A model generated the notes under the pieces. The model made no database searches. It had not been told where the DNA came from and saw only the letters and a list, made by a program, of their open reading frames with translations. A DNA stretch of 64,000 nt, taken from positions 45,935-109,934 of the forward strand of contig JADCEL010000001.1 in the NCBI GenBank assembly GCA_020250125.1. Reading direction: 5' to 3'. This document shows, in pieces, positions 41,460 to 51,443 of this stretch; positions within the stretch are counted from its first letter, which is position 1; each line of letters begins with the position of its first letter. This DNA comes from Rhodobacter sp. GTDB taxonomy: Bacteria > Pseudomonadota > Alphaproteobacteria > Rhodobacterales > Rhodobacteraceae. A program made the translations under genes and the position numbers.

Positions 41460-42439
41460 AAAGCTACCATGTTGTCGGCATCGGGAATGCCATTGTCGAT
41501 GTCTTCACCCAGGCCGATGACAGTTTCATCCAGATGATGGGCATCGAGAAAGGCATCATGCAGCTGGTGGAACGCGACCGGGGCGAGATGCTGTACGGCG
41601 CGATGGCCGACCGGGTGCAGGCCCCCGGCGGGGCTGTGGCCAATACGCTGGCCGGGCTGGGCAACCTTGGGCTTGAGACCGCCTTCATCGGCAGGGTGCA
41701 TGACGATGCGCTGGGGCGCTTTTATGCGCGGTCCATGGCCGCGAATGGCACCGATTTCGTCAATCCGCCGGTGGCGGGGGGCGAATTGCCGACGTCACGC
41801 TCGATGATCTTCGTCTCGCCGGATGGCGAGCGGTCGATGAACACTTATCTGGGCATATCGTCGGAACTTGGCCCCGATGATGCGTCGGATTCCGTGGCCG
41901 GCAAGGCGCAGTTCCTGTTCCTGGAGGGGTATCTGTACGACAAACCGAAGGGCAAGCAGGCGTTCGAGCGCGCGGCCCGCCTGTGCCAGCAGAACGGCGG
42001 CAAGGCCGGCATCGCCCTGTCTGATCCGTTCTGCGTTGACCGCCACCGCAGCGACTTCCGGCGGCTGGTCAAGGATCTGGACTATGTCATCGGCAATGAA
42101 CACGAATGGAGCGCGCTGTACCAGGCCGACCTGTCTGCCGCGCTGGAACAGGCCGCGACCGATGCGGACGTGGTGGTATGCACCCGCTCCGGGCAGGATG
42201 TGATCCTGGTGCAGGGCGATGAAGAGGCGGTCGTGCCCGTGCGCCGGATCGTGCCGGTCGATGCCACCGGGGCGGGCGATCAGTTTGCCGCCGGGTTCCT
42301 TTATGGGCTGGCCACCGGCCAGTCCCTTGCCACCAGCGGCCGCATGGGCTGCGTCGCCGCCGCCGAGGTGATCAGCCATTTCGGCGCCCGCCCCGAGACC
42401 GACCTCAAGGCCCTGTTCCGCCGCAACGGATTGATCTGA
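41456..42439 (+). CDS. PfkB-family carbohydrate kinase (adenosine-kinase-like)
   Basis: This 327-residue ribokinase-fold kinase has the first signature GGAVANTLAGLGNLG near residues 58-72. The second signature and catalytic Asp are in PVDATGAGDQFAAGFLYG near 267-284. Adenosine kinase is the commonest annotation for such Rhodobacterales proteins, as I recall it. Specificity is not decided by the sequence. It is coupled to nth. Confidence 0.87.
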   Translation: MKSYHVVGIGNAIVDVFTQADDSFIQMMGIEKGIMQLVERDRGEMLYGAMADRVQAPGGAVANTLAGLGNLGLETAFIGRVHDDALGRFYARSMAANGTDFVNPPVAGGELPTSRSMIFVSPDGERSMNTYLGISSELGPDDASDSVAGKAQFLFLEGYLYDKPKGKQAFERAARLCQQNGGKAGIALSDPFCVDRHRSDFRRLVKDLDYVIGNEHEWSALYQADLSAALEQAATDADVVVCTRSGQDVILVQGDEEAVVPVRRIVPVDATGAGDQFAAGFLYGLATGQSLATSGRMGCVAAAEVISHFGARPETDLKALFRRNGLI

Positions 42440-42522
42440 CGGCGGCAAAGCGCCCGCGCCCCGGACCGCCGGCGGCCGTTGCTGCCGCGTCTGGCCAGAA
42501 GGTCCGTATTTTCCTGCCAGCG

Positions 42523-42574
42523 CCGGGGGCTGTCTGCCCCCGGACCCCCGAGGATATTTCCGAACAGGAAATGG
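42523..42574. repeat. Dispersed hairpin-tail element, copy 3
   Basis: CCGGGGGC (42523-42530), loop TGTCT, GCCCCCGG (42536-42543) form a perfect 8-bp stem. It is followed by the tail ACCCCCGAGGATATTTCC and GAACAGGAAATGGG. This is the most regular copy, 84 bases past the PfkB stop. Confidence 0.85.
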
Positions 42575-42696
42575 GACGGGTCACGGGGAAACGCATCCCG
42601 AAATCCGATGTCGCGGCTGTGACCGGCCTGCAGGGTCAGGACCCGTTGATATGCGGGCTTCAGCGCGCTTCGCCGCTGCGGAAAGCGGGCGGTGAC

Positions 42697-42882
42697 ATGC
42701 GCGGTCTATTCTGCCTGACGGATGCGCAGATGGGGCGTCTGGAACCCGTCTTGCCAAAGCCCCGGGGCAAGCCACGGGCCGATGACGGGCGCGGGCCAAG
42801 CGGGATGATCTTCACCAGCCGCAATGGCTTGCGCTGGCGGGGCGCGCCCTCCGGGGTGGGCATTGCCCGGACGATCTGCCAG
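42697..42882 (+). pseudogene. IS5-family transposase N-terminal relic
   Basis: The frame from ATG 42697 reads MRGLFCLTDAQMGRLEPVLP, then GKPRADDGR and GMIFTSRNGLRWRGAP. This is the well-known N-terminus of IS5/IS1182-like transposases. It loses similarity after about 60 residues, so only the DNA-binding start survives, without the DDE domain or visible terminal repeats. The remainder of 42440-43014 holds a dispersed repeat and the ilvC terminator. Confidence 0.78.
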
Positions 42883-42967
42883 GGACGGATCGTCCGGCCA
42901 GGGCGCGCGGCGCGCAGGGGTGCTGCCAAACAAGGGTGCCGCAGACCCCCCGCCAGGCATTCGGGCC

Positions 42968-43003
42968 GAAAGGAAAGCGGCGCGGGGCGGGTGCCCGCGC
43001 CGC
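42968..43003 (-). terminator. Intrinsic terminator of ilvC
   Basis: On the minus strand GCGGCGCGGG (43003-42994) and CCCGCGCCGC (42986-42977) form a perfect 10-bp stem with a 7-base loop. TTTCCTTT follows. It begins 12 bases after the ilvC stop. Confidence 0.75.
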
Positions 43004-43014
43004 TGCCCGGTGCG

Positions 43015-44166
<1,152 letters not shown>

Positions 44167-44168
44167 TC

Positions 44169-44624
44169 ATGCTTGACGATACCGACCGGCGCATTCTGCG
44201 CCAGCTTCTGGCAGAGCCGTCGCTGGGCACGGCAGAGCTGGCGGCGCGGGCCGGGGTAACGGGTGCCACCTGCTGGCGCAGGCTGGAGCGGCTGGAGGCG
44301 GCCGGGGTTATCGGCGCGCGGGCGGCGGTGATCGACTGGCGGCGGCTGGGCTATGAGGTGGAGGTGTCCTTGCGCTTTACGCTGGACAAGACCGATCCGC
44401 GCGCCTTTGACGAATTCCTCGACGGGGCGCGGGGCGTGCCCGAGGTGGTATCGATCGAGACCTTCCTGGGCCGGGTGGACGTGCGGCTGACCGTGATCGC
44501 GCGCGACATGGCGCAGTACCAGGAGATCTACCGCAGCCGCATCCTGACCCTGCCGCATATCGCCGATATCGAGGCGCTGATGCTGGTGGCGACAATCAAG
44601 GACGAAGGGGCGCTGCCGCTGTGA
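44169..44624 (+). CDS. Lrp/AsnC-family regulator 1
   Basis: This 151-residue regulator has an N-terminal HTH (DDTDRRILRQLLAEPSLGTA, recognition helix near GVTGATCWRRLERLE) and a RAM effector domain (EVVSIETFLGRVDVRLTVIA). The start at 44169 is chosen from the MLDDTDRRIL family N-terminus. The stop overlaps the second Lrp gene (GTGA). The pair may work as a heteromer on the shared upstream region. Confidence 0.92.
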   Translation: MLDDTDRRILRQLLAEPSLGTAELAARAGVTGATCWRRLERLEAAGVIGARAAVIDWRRLGYEVEVSLRFTLDKTDPRAFDEFLDGARGVPEVVSIETFLGRVDVRLTVIARDMAQYQEIYRSRILTLPHIADIEALMLVATIKDEGALPL

Positions 44625-45079
44625 TCGATCTGGACGACATCGACCGTGCGTTGCTGCGGGCCCTGGCGGCGGATGCCACGGCAAGTGCGGGCGCGCTGGG
44701 GCGGCGCTTTGGCCTGTCGCAGCCGGCGGCCTGGCGGCGGGTGCGGCGGCTGGAAGAGGCAGGCATCCTGGCGGGGCGGCGCGTTGTGGTGGACCGCGCG
44801 GCGCTGGGGTTCGGGGTGACGGTGTTTCTGGGGGTGAAGCTGGCCACCAGGGGCCGCGTCAGCCTGGAGGATTTCGAGCGGGCGGCCACGGCGATCCCCG
44901 AGGTGCAGCTTGTCCAGCATGTGCTGGGGCTGTTCGATTACCGCCTGCGGGTGGTGGCGCGCGACATCGCCGATTTCGAACGGGTGCTGCGGCGGCGGAT
45001 CATGACGCTGCCCGGCGTGGGCCAGGTGGAGGCGAATGTGCTGCTGAGCGAGGAACGCCGCCCAGGCCCGCTGGGCTGA
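44621..45079 (+). CDS. Lrp/AsnC-family regulator 2
   Basis: This 152-residue protein is similar in plan to its upstream neighbour (IDLDDIDRALLRALAADATA..., GLSQPAAWRRVRRLEEAGIL..., and RAM domain VQLVQHVLGLFDYRLRVVARD). It starts with GTG overlapping the first Lrp stop. The two are clearly paralogous but diverged. A dispersed hairpin element follows the stop by 27 bases. Confidence 0.92.
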   Translation: MIDLDDIDRALLRALAADATASAGALGRRFGLSQPAAWRRVRRLEEAGILAGRRVVVDRAALGFGVTVFLGVKLATRGRVSLEDFERAATAIPEVQLVQHVLGLFDYRLRVVARDIADFERVLRRRIMTLPGVGQVEANVLLSEERRPGPLG

Positions 45080-45106
45080 ACGCAGGCAGGCGGAAGGCCG
45101 GGAAGA

Positions 45107-45170
45107 GGGCTGTCTGCCCGCTTCGCAAACCCCTCACCCGAGGATATTTGTGAACAGACAAGGAAACGGG
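45107..45170. repeat. Dispersed hairpin-tail element, copy 4
   Basis: GGGC-TGTCT-GCCC (45107-45119) keeps the same TGTCT loop as copy 3 with a shorter stem. The tail CACCCGAGGATATTTGTGAACAG (45135-45157, with an ACAAGG ending instead of AAATG) follows. Confidence 0.7.
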
Positions 45171-45225
45171 GTTCGGCTTGCGGCGACCCCGTGCTAGAGG
45201 GGGGCGATCAGAACAGGAGTTGCCG

Positions 45226-46353
45226 ATGCCCGCCTTGCTGCCAGACGTGGACCCGGACGGGTTGCAGGAATTCTCGGTGGTGTTCACCGACCGGTCGCTG
45301 AACCACATGTCGGCGCGGTTCCAAACCGTGATGCGCGATATCTCGGCCATGCTGAAAGAGGTCTATGCCGCCGATGCCGTGGCGGTTGTGCCGGGCGGCG
45401 GCACCTTTGCGATGGAGGCCGTGGCGCGGCAGTTCGGCACGGGCAAGCGCGTGCTGATCCTGCGCAACGGCTGGTTTTCCTTCCGCTGGAGCCAGATTTT
45501 CGACATCGGCGGCTTTGCCGCCGAGACTGCGGTGGTGATGGCCCGGCAGGAGGGCGCAGGCCCGCGGGCACCCTACGCGCCGCCCCCCGTTGACGAGGTG
45601 GTGTCTGCGATCCGCCGGATGCGCCCCGAGGTTGTTTTCGCCCCCCATGTCGAGACAAGCGCAGGCATCATCCTGCCCGATGCCTATGTCGCCGCGATGG
45701 CCGATGCCGCGCATGAGGTGGGCGCACTTCTGGTGCTGGACTGCATCGCATCGGGCTGTGTCTGGGTCGACATGGCGGCAACGGGCGTGGATGTGCTGAT
45801 TTCGGCCCCGCAAAAGGGCTGGTCGGCCTCGCCCGCCGCCGGGCTGGTGATGCTGTCGGCGCGGGCGGAGGCGCGGCTGGCCGAAACCACATCGAACAGC
45901 TTTGCGCTGGACCTGAAGAAATGGCGCGCCATCATGGTGGCCTATGAGGGCGGCGGACATGCCTATCACGCAACGATGCCCACCGATGCGCTGACGCTGT
46001 TCCGCGACACCATGCTGGAAACCCGCGCTTACGGCTTTTCGCGGCTGAAAGAGGCGCAATGGAAACTGGGCGAGGGCGTGCGCGGCATGCTGGCGGCCAG
46101 GCAGGTGGCCAGCGTGGCCGCAGACGGCTTTGGCGCGCCGGGCGTGGTGGTGAGCTACACCGAGGATCCCGAGATCCAGAACGGCAGGAAATTCGCCGCC
46201 GCAGGCATGCAGATCGCCGCCGGGGTTCCCTTGCAGGTGGGCGAAGGGCCCGGGTTCCGCACCTTCCGGCTGGGGCTGTTCGGGCTGGACAAGCTTTATG
46301 ACGTGCCGGGCACCCTGGGGCGGCTGCAGGGCGTGGTGGACCGGGTGCTGTGA
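45226..46353 (+). CDS. Class V aminotransferase (serine/alanine-glyoxylate type)
   Basis: This 375-residue PLP enzyme has the AVVPGGGTFAMEAVARQF cofactor loop near residues 62-79 and VLDCIASGCVWVDM near 171. The Schiff-base lysine is in ISAPQKGWSASP near 197. It probably moves an amino group from Ser or Ala to glyoxylate or a similar acceptor; the exact pair is not known. The start at 45226 has an AGGAG Shine-Dalgarno. Being next to Lrp regulators fits amino-acid control. Confidence 0.85.
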   Translation: MPALLPDVDPDGLQEFSVVFTDRSLNHMSARFQTVMRDISAMLKEVYAADAVAVVPGGGTFAMEAVARQFGTGKRVLILRNGWFSFRWSQIFDIGGFAAETAVVMARQEGAGPRAPYAPPPVDEVVSAIRRMRPEVVFAPHVETSAGIILPDAYVAAMADAAHEVGALLVLDCIASGCVWVDMAATGVDVLISAPQKGWSASPAAGLVMLSARAEARLAETTSNSFALDLKKWRAIMVAYEGGGHAYHATMPTDALTLFRDTMLETRAYGFSRLKEAQWKLGEGVRGMLAARQVASVAADGFGAPGVVVSYTEDPEIQNGRKFAAAGMQIAAGVPLQVGEGPGFRTFRLGLFGLDKLYDVPGTLGRLQGVVDRVL

Positions 46354-46431
46354 CGGGGGACAGACCCCGCCGCAGGGGTTCGGCAGGAGCTTTTGGAAGC
46401 CCTTGCGCAGCGTAACGCCGGGCCGGGCGGG

Positions 46432-47631
46432 CTATCTGACCCCCAGCCCCGCCTTCATCAGCGATCTGCGCAGCGGGGCCACCGAATGAAGCGTGTTCAG
46501 CGCGGCGGCGCGCAGGGTGTGCAGGGCGGGGTTGCCCATCATCGAGGCGCGGTTCAGCGCGTCGATTCCGGTGATCCGGGCCTGCACCTGCCAGTGGCGC
46601 TGTCTGTGATAGGCATCCAGCATCTGCGGTCCGCCCACGCCTGCCCGATCAGCCAGCGCCAGCGACAGAAGCACGCGCAGGTCAGCCAGGCTCATGTTCA
46701 ACCCCTGCGCGCCGATGGGCGGCAGGACATGGGCGGCTTCGGCCATCAGCGCGCAGCGTTCGCCTGCCATGCGGTCGGCGATCTGGCTGATGATCGGCCA
46801 GACCATGCGGCGGCTGGCCAGCGACAGCGGGCCAAGAACGCCGCAGGACCGGGTCGTCATCGCCGCTTCGAACTCTGGCACCGGCAGGGCGGCCAGACGC
46901 AGCACCTCTGGCCCGGTTTCCATCCAGACCACGGCGGAACAGGGGCGCCCGTCGCGGTCGGGCAGCGGCACCAGGGTGAAGGGGCCACCTGACCGGTGAA
47001 TCTCGGTCGAGATGTTGTGATGCGGAACGGTATGGGTCACGGCGAATGCCAGCGCCTTTTGCCCGTAGCGCGTCGTGCGCACGCCGATGCCCAGCGCGTG
47101 GCGGATGGTGGAATTGCGACCATCGGCGGCGATCACCATGCGGGTGGCCACGCGCGTGCCGTCGGACAGGGTCACCAGCGCCCCGGACTCGCGCGTCAGC
47201 AACCGGGTGGTGGCAAGGCCGGGGCGGAAATCGACATTCGGCAGGTCGGCCAGACGCGCAACCATTTCACGGCGCAGCAGCCAGTTCGGCAGGTTCCAGC
47301 CAAAGGGCTGGTCGGAAATGTCGGCGGCATCGAAGTCCTTGATCAGGCGCGGCACCGGTTCGGGGCCGCCCGCATCGATGATCCGCATCACCTGCAGGGG
47401 GGCGGCAAAGGGGTGCAGCCGCGCCCACAGGCCCGCGCCCTGCAGCACCGCAACCGAGGGGTGCAGGACGGCGGTTGTGCGCAGATCGGCCCCTTCGCTT
47501 TCGGCATCGGTGATCGGCGCATCCGGATCGACGCAAAGCACCGAAAAGCCGGCGGAACCGAAGGCGGCGGCGGCGGTCAGCCCGGCAACGCCGCCGCCGG
47601 AAATCAGGATGTCGGTGGTGATCCGGGTCAT
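46432..47631 (-). CDS. UbiH/COQ6-family FAD monooxygenase
   Basis: This 399-residue flavin hydroxylase is likely in ubiquinone ring modification. The FAD motif [19 protein letters not shown] is near residues 10-28, the DG motif [15 protein letters not shown] near 152, and [15 protein letters not shown] near 305. The usual GD(A)AH motif reads AEAAHVLPP, lacking the canonical Gly-Asp. I recall similar variants in the order, so it may still be active. Confidence 0.87.
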   Translation of the reverse strand: MTRITTDILISGGGVAGLTAAAAFGSAGFSVLCVDPDAPITDAESEGADLRTTAVLHPSVAVLQGAGLWARLHPFAAPLQVMRIIDAGGPEPVPRLIKDFDAADISDQPFGWNLPNWLLRREMVARLADLPNVDFRPGLATTRLLTRESGALVTLSDGTRVATRMVIAADGRNSTIRHALGIGVRTTRYGQKALAFAVTHTVPHHNISTEIHRSGGPFTLVPLPDRDGRPCSAVVWMETGPEVLRLAALPVPEFEAAMTTRSCGVLGPLSLASRRMVWPIISQIADRMAGERCALMAEAAHVLPPIGAQGLNMSLADLRVLLSLALADRAGVGGPQMLDAYHRQRHWQVQARITGIDALNRASMMGNPALHTLRAAALNTLHSVAPLRRSLMKAGLGVR

Positions 47632-48015
47632 GTCGCCTCTTTTGCCTTGGCGATCACAGATAGGGCAGGGCAGGTGAAAGGTCCAAGCGGCATTTCGCCC
47701 GGGGTCAGCCCCGGCTGAGGGCGATCCGCCGCACGAACATCACCGGCACCGCCGCCAGCGCGCCAGGCGCAAGGGCAACCGGACCCCGGGCTTTCACCGC
47801 CCGCACAGGGGCGGTCATCAGCGCCGCCAGAGGGTGCCGGATGCTGTCCGGGCTGCGGGCGCTGTCGCGCGCGATCCGCCCGGCGACCGGCATGGCATGA
47901 AGAGGCTGCGCGACAGGCCTGGGGACACGGTCATCCAGATCTTCCGGTTTTTTCCGCGCGCGGGAAGGTGCCCGCGCGCGGGCACGACGGGACAGGGTGC
48001 TTCAGGCCGCCGCGC
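47632..48015. other. 384-base intergenic stretch with a short weak ORF and a palindrome
   Basis: A 62-codon frame on the minus strand (47893-47705) has no recognisable family, only Ala/Val/Arg-rich sequence, and is probably not a gene. GTGCCCGCG-CGCGGGCAC (47968-47985) is a perfect 18-base palindrome beyond the nucleotidase stop and may be its 3' hairpin. GACAGGGTGCTTCAG (47991-48005) resembles the end motif of the hairpin-repeat family. Confidence 0.5.
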
Positions 48016-48663
48016 TCAGGGCACGAGGAAGGCAAGGAATTCGGTCAGGTCGGCGTGGTGGTGGTGGATATGCGCGGCGGGCAGCGGATCGGGGGCGATG
48101 TGGACGGTGCGCATCCCCATGGCATGGGGGGCCGCCAGGTTGCGCGCATCATCCTCGAACATCGCGGCGCGGCCGGGTGTCAGGCCATCGGCGGTGAAGA
48201 CGGCCTCGAAGGCGGCCCGCTCGGGCTTTGGCAGGAAGCCTGCATGTTCCACCCCGTAGACGGCATCAAAGAGGTTGCCCAGGCCGCGCGCCGCCAGCAC
48301 GCGTTCGGCGTAGGGCGCGCAGCCGTTGGTATAGACGATGCGCCGCCCCGGCAGCGCCGCGATGCGCCGCGCCAGAACCGGGTCCGCTTCCAGATGCGCA
48401 AGGGAAATGTCGTGGACATCGGTCAGGTAGGGGCCGGGATCAACCCCGTGTTCCTGCATCAGCCCGGCCAGCGTCGTGCCATAGGTGGCCCAGTAGTGCC
48501 GCCGCAGACGGTCGGCTTCGCGGCGGTCCACGCCAAGGGCCTGCATCACAAAGGCGGTCATGCGCACCTCGATCTGGTCGAAGAGGCGGGCCGAGGGCGG
48601 ATAAAGCGTGTTGTCCAGATCGAAGACCCAGGCATTCACATGGCGGAAATGATGTGCAACCAT
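48016..48663 (-). CDS. HAD-family pyrimidine 5'-nucleotidase
   Basis: This 215-residue haloacid dehalogenase-fold phosphatase has motif I DLDNTLYP near residues 12-19 (nucleophile Asp12), motif II VYTNG near 103, motif III lysine in GFLPKPE near 135, and motif IV FEDDARN near 160. The SDT1-like plan supports pyrimidine nucleotide dephosphorylation. The start is the ATG at 48663 (MVAHHFRHV); 32 extra codons upstream are not family-like. Confidence 0.87.
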   Translation of the reverse strand: MVAHHFRHVNAWVFDLDNTLYPPSARLFDQIEVRMTAFVMQALGVDRREADRLRRHYWATYGTTLAGLMQEHGVDPGPYLTDVHDISLAHLEADPVLARRIAALPGRRIVYTNGCAPYAERVLAARGLGNLFDAVYGVEHAGFLPKPERAAFEAVFTADGLTPGRAAMFEDDARNLAAPHAMGMRTVHIAPDPLPAAHIHHHHADLTEFLAFLVP

Positions 48664-48770
48664 GCCCGCCACGCTATCTGCTGGCGGCGCGCTGTTCAAT
48701 GTGTCGCCGATCCGGTTGATCCCGCCCGGTCCGCAGGACCGGGTCGGGGCCCACGACACAGGAACGACCG

Positions 48771-49424
48771 ATGCCCGACCTCAGGCCACCGATGAAGGAT
48801 GCCTATACGCTGATCCTCGAGGCGATCGATGCCGGGGTGTACAAGCCGGGCGACCGGCTTGTGGAATCCGAACTGGCCGAGCGTCTGGGGGTGTCGCGCA
48901 CGCCCGTGCGCGAGGCGTTGCAGCGGCTGGAGACGCAGTCGATGCTGACCCGCGACGGGCGCAGCCTGATCGTGGCCTCGCTGGACCACAACCAGCTGTC
49001 CGAGCTTTACGTGGTGCGCACCGAGCTGGAGGGGCTGGCGGCCCGGCTGGCGGCCCGCCATGCCTCGGACGAGGAGATCCGGGTTCTGCGCGGCATGGTC
49101 ACGGATGACCTGAAGCTGCTGGGCGGCGATCCGCGCGCGCTGAGCCGGGCGAACAAGCGGTTCCATCGCCAGGTTCATCTGGCGTCGCACAACCGGTTCC
49201 TGATCCAGCAGCTGGATCTGGTGCACCGGTCGATGGCGCTGATGGCGACCACGTCTTTCGCCGCCGAAGGGCGCGACGGGGTGGCGCTGGCCGAACATGC
49301 AGCCCTGGTGGCGGCGATCGAGGCGCATGACGGCGATGCGGCCTATGCGGCCCTGAAGACCCATATCTCGAAGGCTTTCGAGACGCGGCTGCGCGTCGAT
49401 GCGGGCGAGTTGAAGCTCAGGTAG
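48771..49424 (+). CDS. GntR-family regulator, FCD type
   Basis: This 217-residue regulator has the HTH GDRLVESELAERLGVSRTPV near residues 27-46 and REALQRLETQ. The FCD domain includes NKRFHRQVHLASHNRFLIQQ near 124. The target and ligand are unknown. Its last 8 bases overlap the 3' end of the glycosyltransferase gene on the opposite strand. Confidence 0.9.
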   Translation: MPDLRPPMKDAYTLILEAIDAGVYKPGDRLVESELAERLGVSRTPVREALQRLETQSMLTRDGRSLIVASLDHNQLSELYVVRTELEGLAARLAARHASDEEIRVLRGMVTDDLKLLGGDPRALSRANKRFHRQVHLASHNRFLIQQLDLVHRSMALMATTSFAAEGRDGVALAEHAALVAAIEAHDGDAAYAALKTHISKAFETRLRVDAGELKLR

Positions 49425-51303
49425 CGGGACCGCTGCACAGGCCGTGCTGCGTCTTGTCCCAGTAGAAGGGCCGGCGGATCATCTCGTACAGGGCCTTGCC
49501 GGCCGCAAGGCAGGCCAGCGGCTGTACCAGATGCGGCAGGACCGCCCAGACAAGGGGCAGCTTGCGCCCCTGCGCGCGCAGGCCTGTCACCGCAAGGGCA
49601 AGGCGGACTGCCTCGCTCAGCAGACCCAGCCCGAACAGCGCCAGGGTGCCGCCCGGCGGCAGCAGATACGGCAGCGGATGGGAAAACCCCAGCGAGACGG
49701 CCCAAAGCGGCAGCAGCGCGGGAAACAGCGCGGCCTGCGCGATGCTTCCCAGAAACAGGACGTTGAAGGCGATGAACCCTTTCGCGCCCAAAGTCTGCCA
49801 CAGCAGGCGCGGGCGGCGCATGTGGACGCGCCACGTCATCATATAGCCCTTGATCCAGCGCGACCGCTGGCGGACCCAGGGCCAGGGGCGGCAATTCGCC
49901 TCTTCCCGCGTGACGGATGCGATGATGTCCGTCCGGTAGCCGTGGCGGACCAGCCGGATGCCAAGATCGGCATCTTCGGTCACGTTGTGGGCATCCCAGC
50001 CGCCGACGGCCTCCAGCGCGCTGCGGCGGAAGAACAGGGTGGTGCCGCCCAGCGGCACCGGCAGGCCCAGCCGGCTGAGACCGGGCAGGACCATGCGGAA
50101 CCAGACGGCGTATTCCACCGTAAAGGCGCGTGACAGCCAGTTGCGGGCCGGATTGTAGAAATCAAGCACGCCCTGCAGGCAGGCCACCTCCGGTCCGCAG
50201 GTGGCGAAGCGCCGGACGACGGCCCTGATCTGGTCAGGGTCGGGGGCATCTTCGGCATCATAGACGCCGATGATGCTGCCCCGGCAGAACGGCAGGGCAT
50301 AGTTCAGGGCGCGGGGTTTGGTCTTCAGCGTGCCGCCTGGCACGGTCAGCAGGCGCATCCAGGGCGGAAGCCGCGTGTTCAGCAGGGCCGCCAGGGTCTG
50401 GTGATCATCATCTTCGAGCACAAGAAGAATTTCCAGCCGGTCGCGCGGATAGTCGATCCGGCCAAGACGCTGCACCAGCCGCGCGGCGATATTGGCCTCG
50501 CGGTACAGCGCCACAAGGATCGAGACCTGGGGCAAGGGAACCGGGGCGGCCGGTGGTACCGGGGCGGCAGGGCGGCGCAGCGCGGCAAGAAGCGCCGCCG
50601 CCGCAAGGGCGGTGGTCGAGACCATCGCCAGCAGGGCCGCCAGGGTGAACAGGGTCAGCAGGGCCGCAGGGGATACAAGGCCAAGACCGGTCAGGGCCGC
50701 GCCCAGAAGGGGCAGGCCACGACCCGGCCGGGCCATGCCGCGACAGCTTTCGCCGGCGGGACTCAGCGTTTCAGCCTTCCGGCACAGGTCATTGCCCCGG
50801 CAGCGGATCAGAGCGGCCTCGATCCGGTCGGCCGGGGCCAGGGCAAAGCGCACGCGACCAAAGACCGCCCGCAGCAGATCGCCGCGGCGCTTGATCTGGC
50901 CGGGGCTGGCGACCAGCACGCAGGTGATGCCGTGGCGCCTGCCCCAGGGAAGGATGCCCAGCCGAAGGCAGGCCTCTGCCCCAAGACGGTCGATCAGGGC
51001 GGGGTCGGGCGGCAATTCCAGCGGATCGATCACCTCAAGCCCCGCGTGGCGGGCCAGGGACTGCGTCAGGGCGGGATTGCTGGCAAGACCCAGCGACAGC
51101 AGGGTCTGGGGCAGCCTTTCGTCCTCGGCCGCCGGATGGGTGACGATGGTTGCGACGGCATGGGCATCGATCACGCCGTCGGCCAGCAGATGTTGCGCCA
51201 GACGCCGTGCCTGATCGCGATGCGTGGGCAGGGGCGCAGGGTCCACCACCCGAAGGCGGCGTTCCGGCAGTGGCGACAGCTTGCGCAGCGGCAGAACGGA
51301 CAT
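49417..51303 (-). CDS. Processive GT2 glycosyltransferase with N-terminal MshEN-like domain
   Basis: This 628-residue membrane protein has residues about 30-160 resembling MshEN/GspE-N domains, with two tandem motifs (RLAQHLLADGVIDAHAV and RLPQTLLSLGLASNPALTQS). Two membrane helices (about 190-235) follow. The BcsA-like GT2 core has VSILVALYREANIAARLV, DAEDAPD as the DxD site near 360, TEDADLG near 445 and the RQRSRWIKG product-site motif near 475. Four or five helices end the protein. It likely makes an exopolysaccharide. MshEN domains can bind c-di-GMP, so allosteric control is an inference. The start is the ATG at 51303. Confidence 0.87.
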   Translation of the reverse strand: MSVLPLRKLSPLPERRLRVVDPAPLPTHRDQARRLAQHLLADGVIDAHAVATIVTHPAAEDERLPQTLLSLGLASNPALTQSLARHAGLEVIDPLELPPDPALIDRLGAEACLRLGILPWGRRHGITCVLVASPGQIKRRGDLLRAVFGRVRFALAPADRIEAALIRCRGNDLCRKAETLSPAGESCRGMARPGRGLPLLGAALTGLGLVSPAALLTLFTLAALLAMVSTTALAAAALLAALRRPAAPVPPAAPVPLPQVSILVALYREANIAARLVQRLGRIDYPRDRLEILLVLEDDDHQTLAALLNTRLPPWMRLLTVPGGTLKTKPRALNYALPFCRGSIIGVYDAEDAPDPDQIRAVVRRFATCGPEVACLQGVLDFYNPARNWLSRAFTVEYAVWFRMVLPGLSRLGLPVPLGGTTLFFRRSALEAVGGWDAHNVTEDADLGIRLVRHGYRTDIIASVTREEANCRPWPWVRQRSRWIKGYMMTWRVHMRRPRLLWQTLGAKGFIAFNVLFLGSIAQAALFPALLPLWAVSLGFSHPLPYLLPPGGTLALFGLGLLSEAVRLALAVTGLRAQGRKLPLVWAVLPHLVQPLACLAAGKALYEMIRRPFYWDKTQHGLCSGPAT

Positions 51304-51443
51304 CCGGCGAAACCCCTCAATTTCGCCGAAAGGTAGAAATGTCACGGTTAACAGTCTGTTAAAAAGGTATTAATCTGTGAATAACTTCTTAAGACGCGCC
51401 CCGGCCGGGCGGTGGCACCGGGCGGACCCCGCCGTTTGGCCGC

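Noticed and set aside
47705..47893. 62-codon ORF between ubiH-like and nucleotidase genes
   Set aside because: No family resemblance, low-complexity Ala/Val/Arg content and no ribosome-binding site that stands out.
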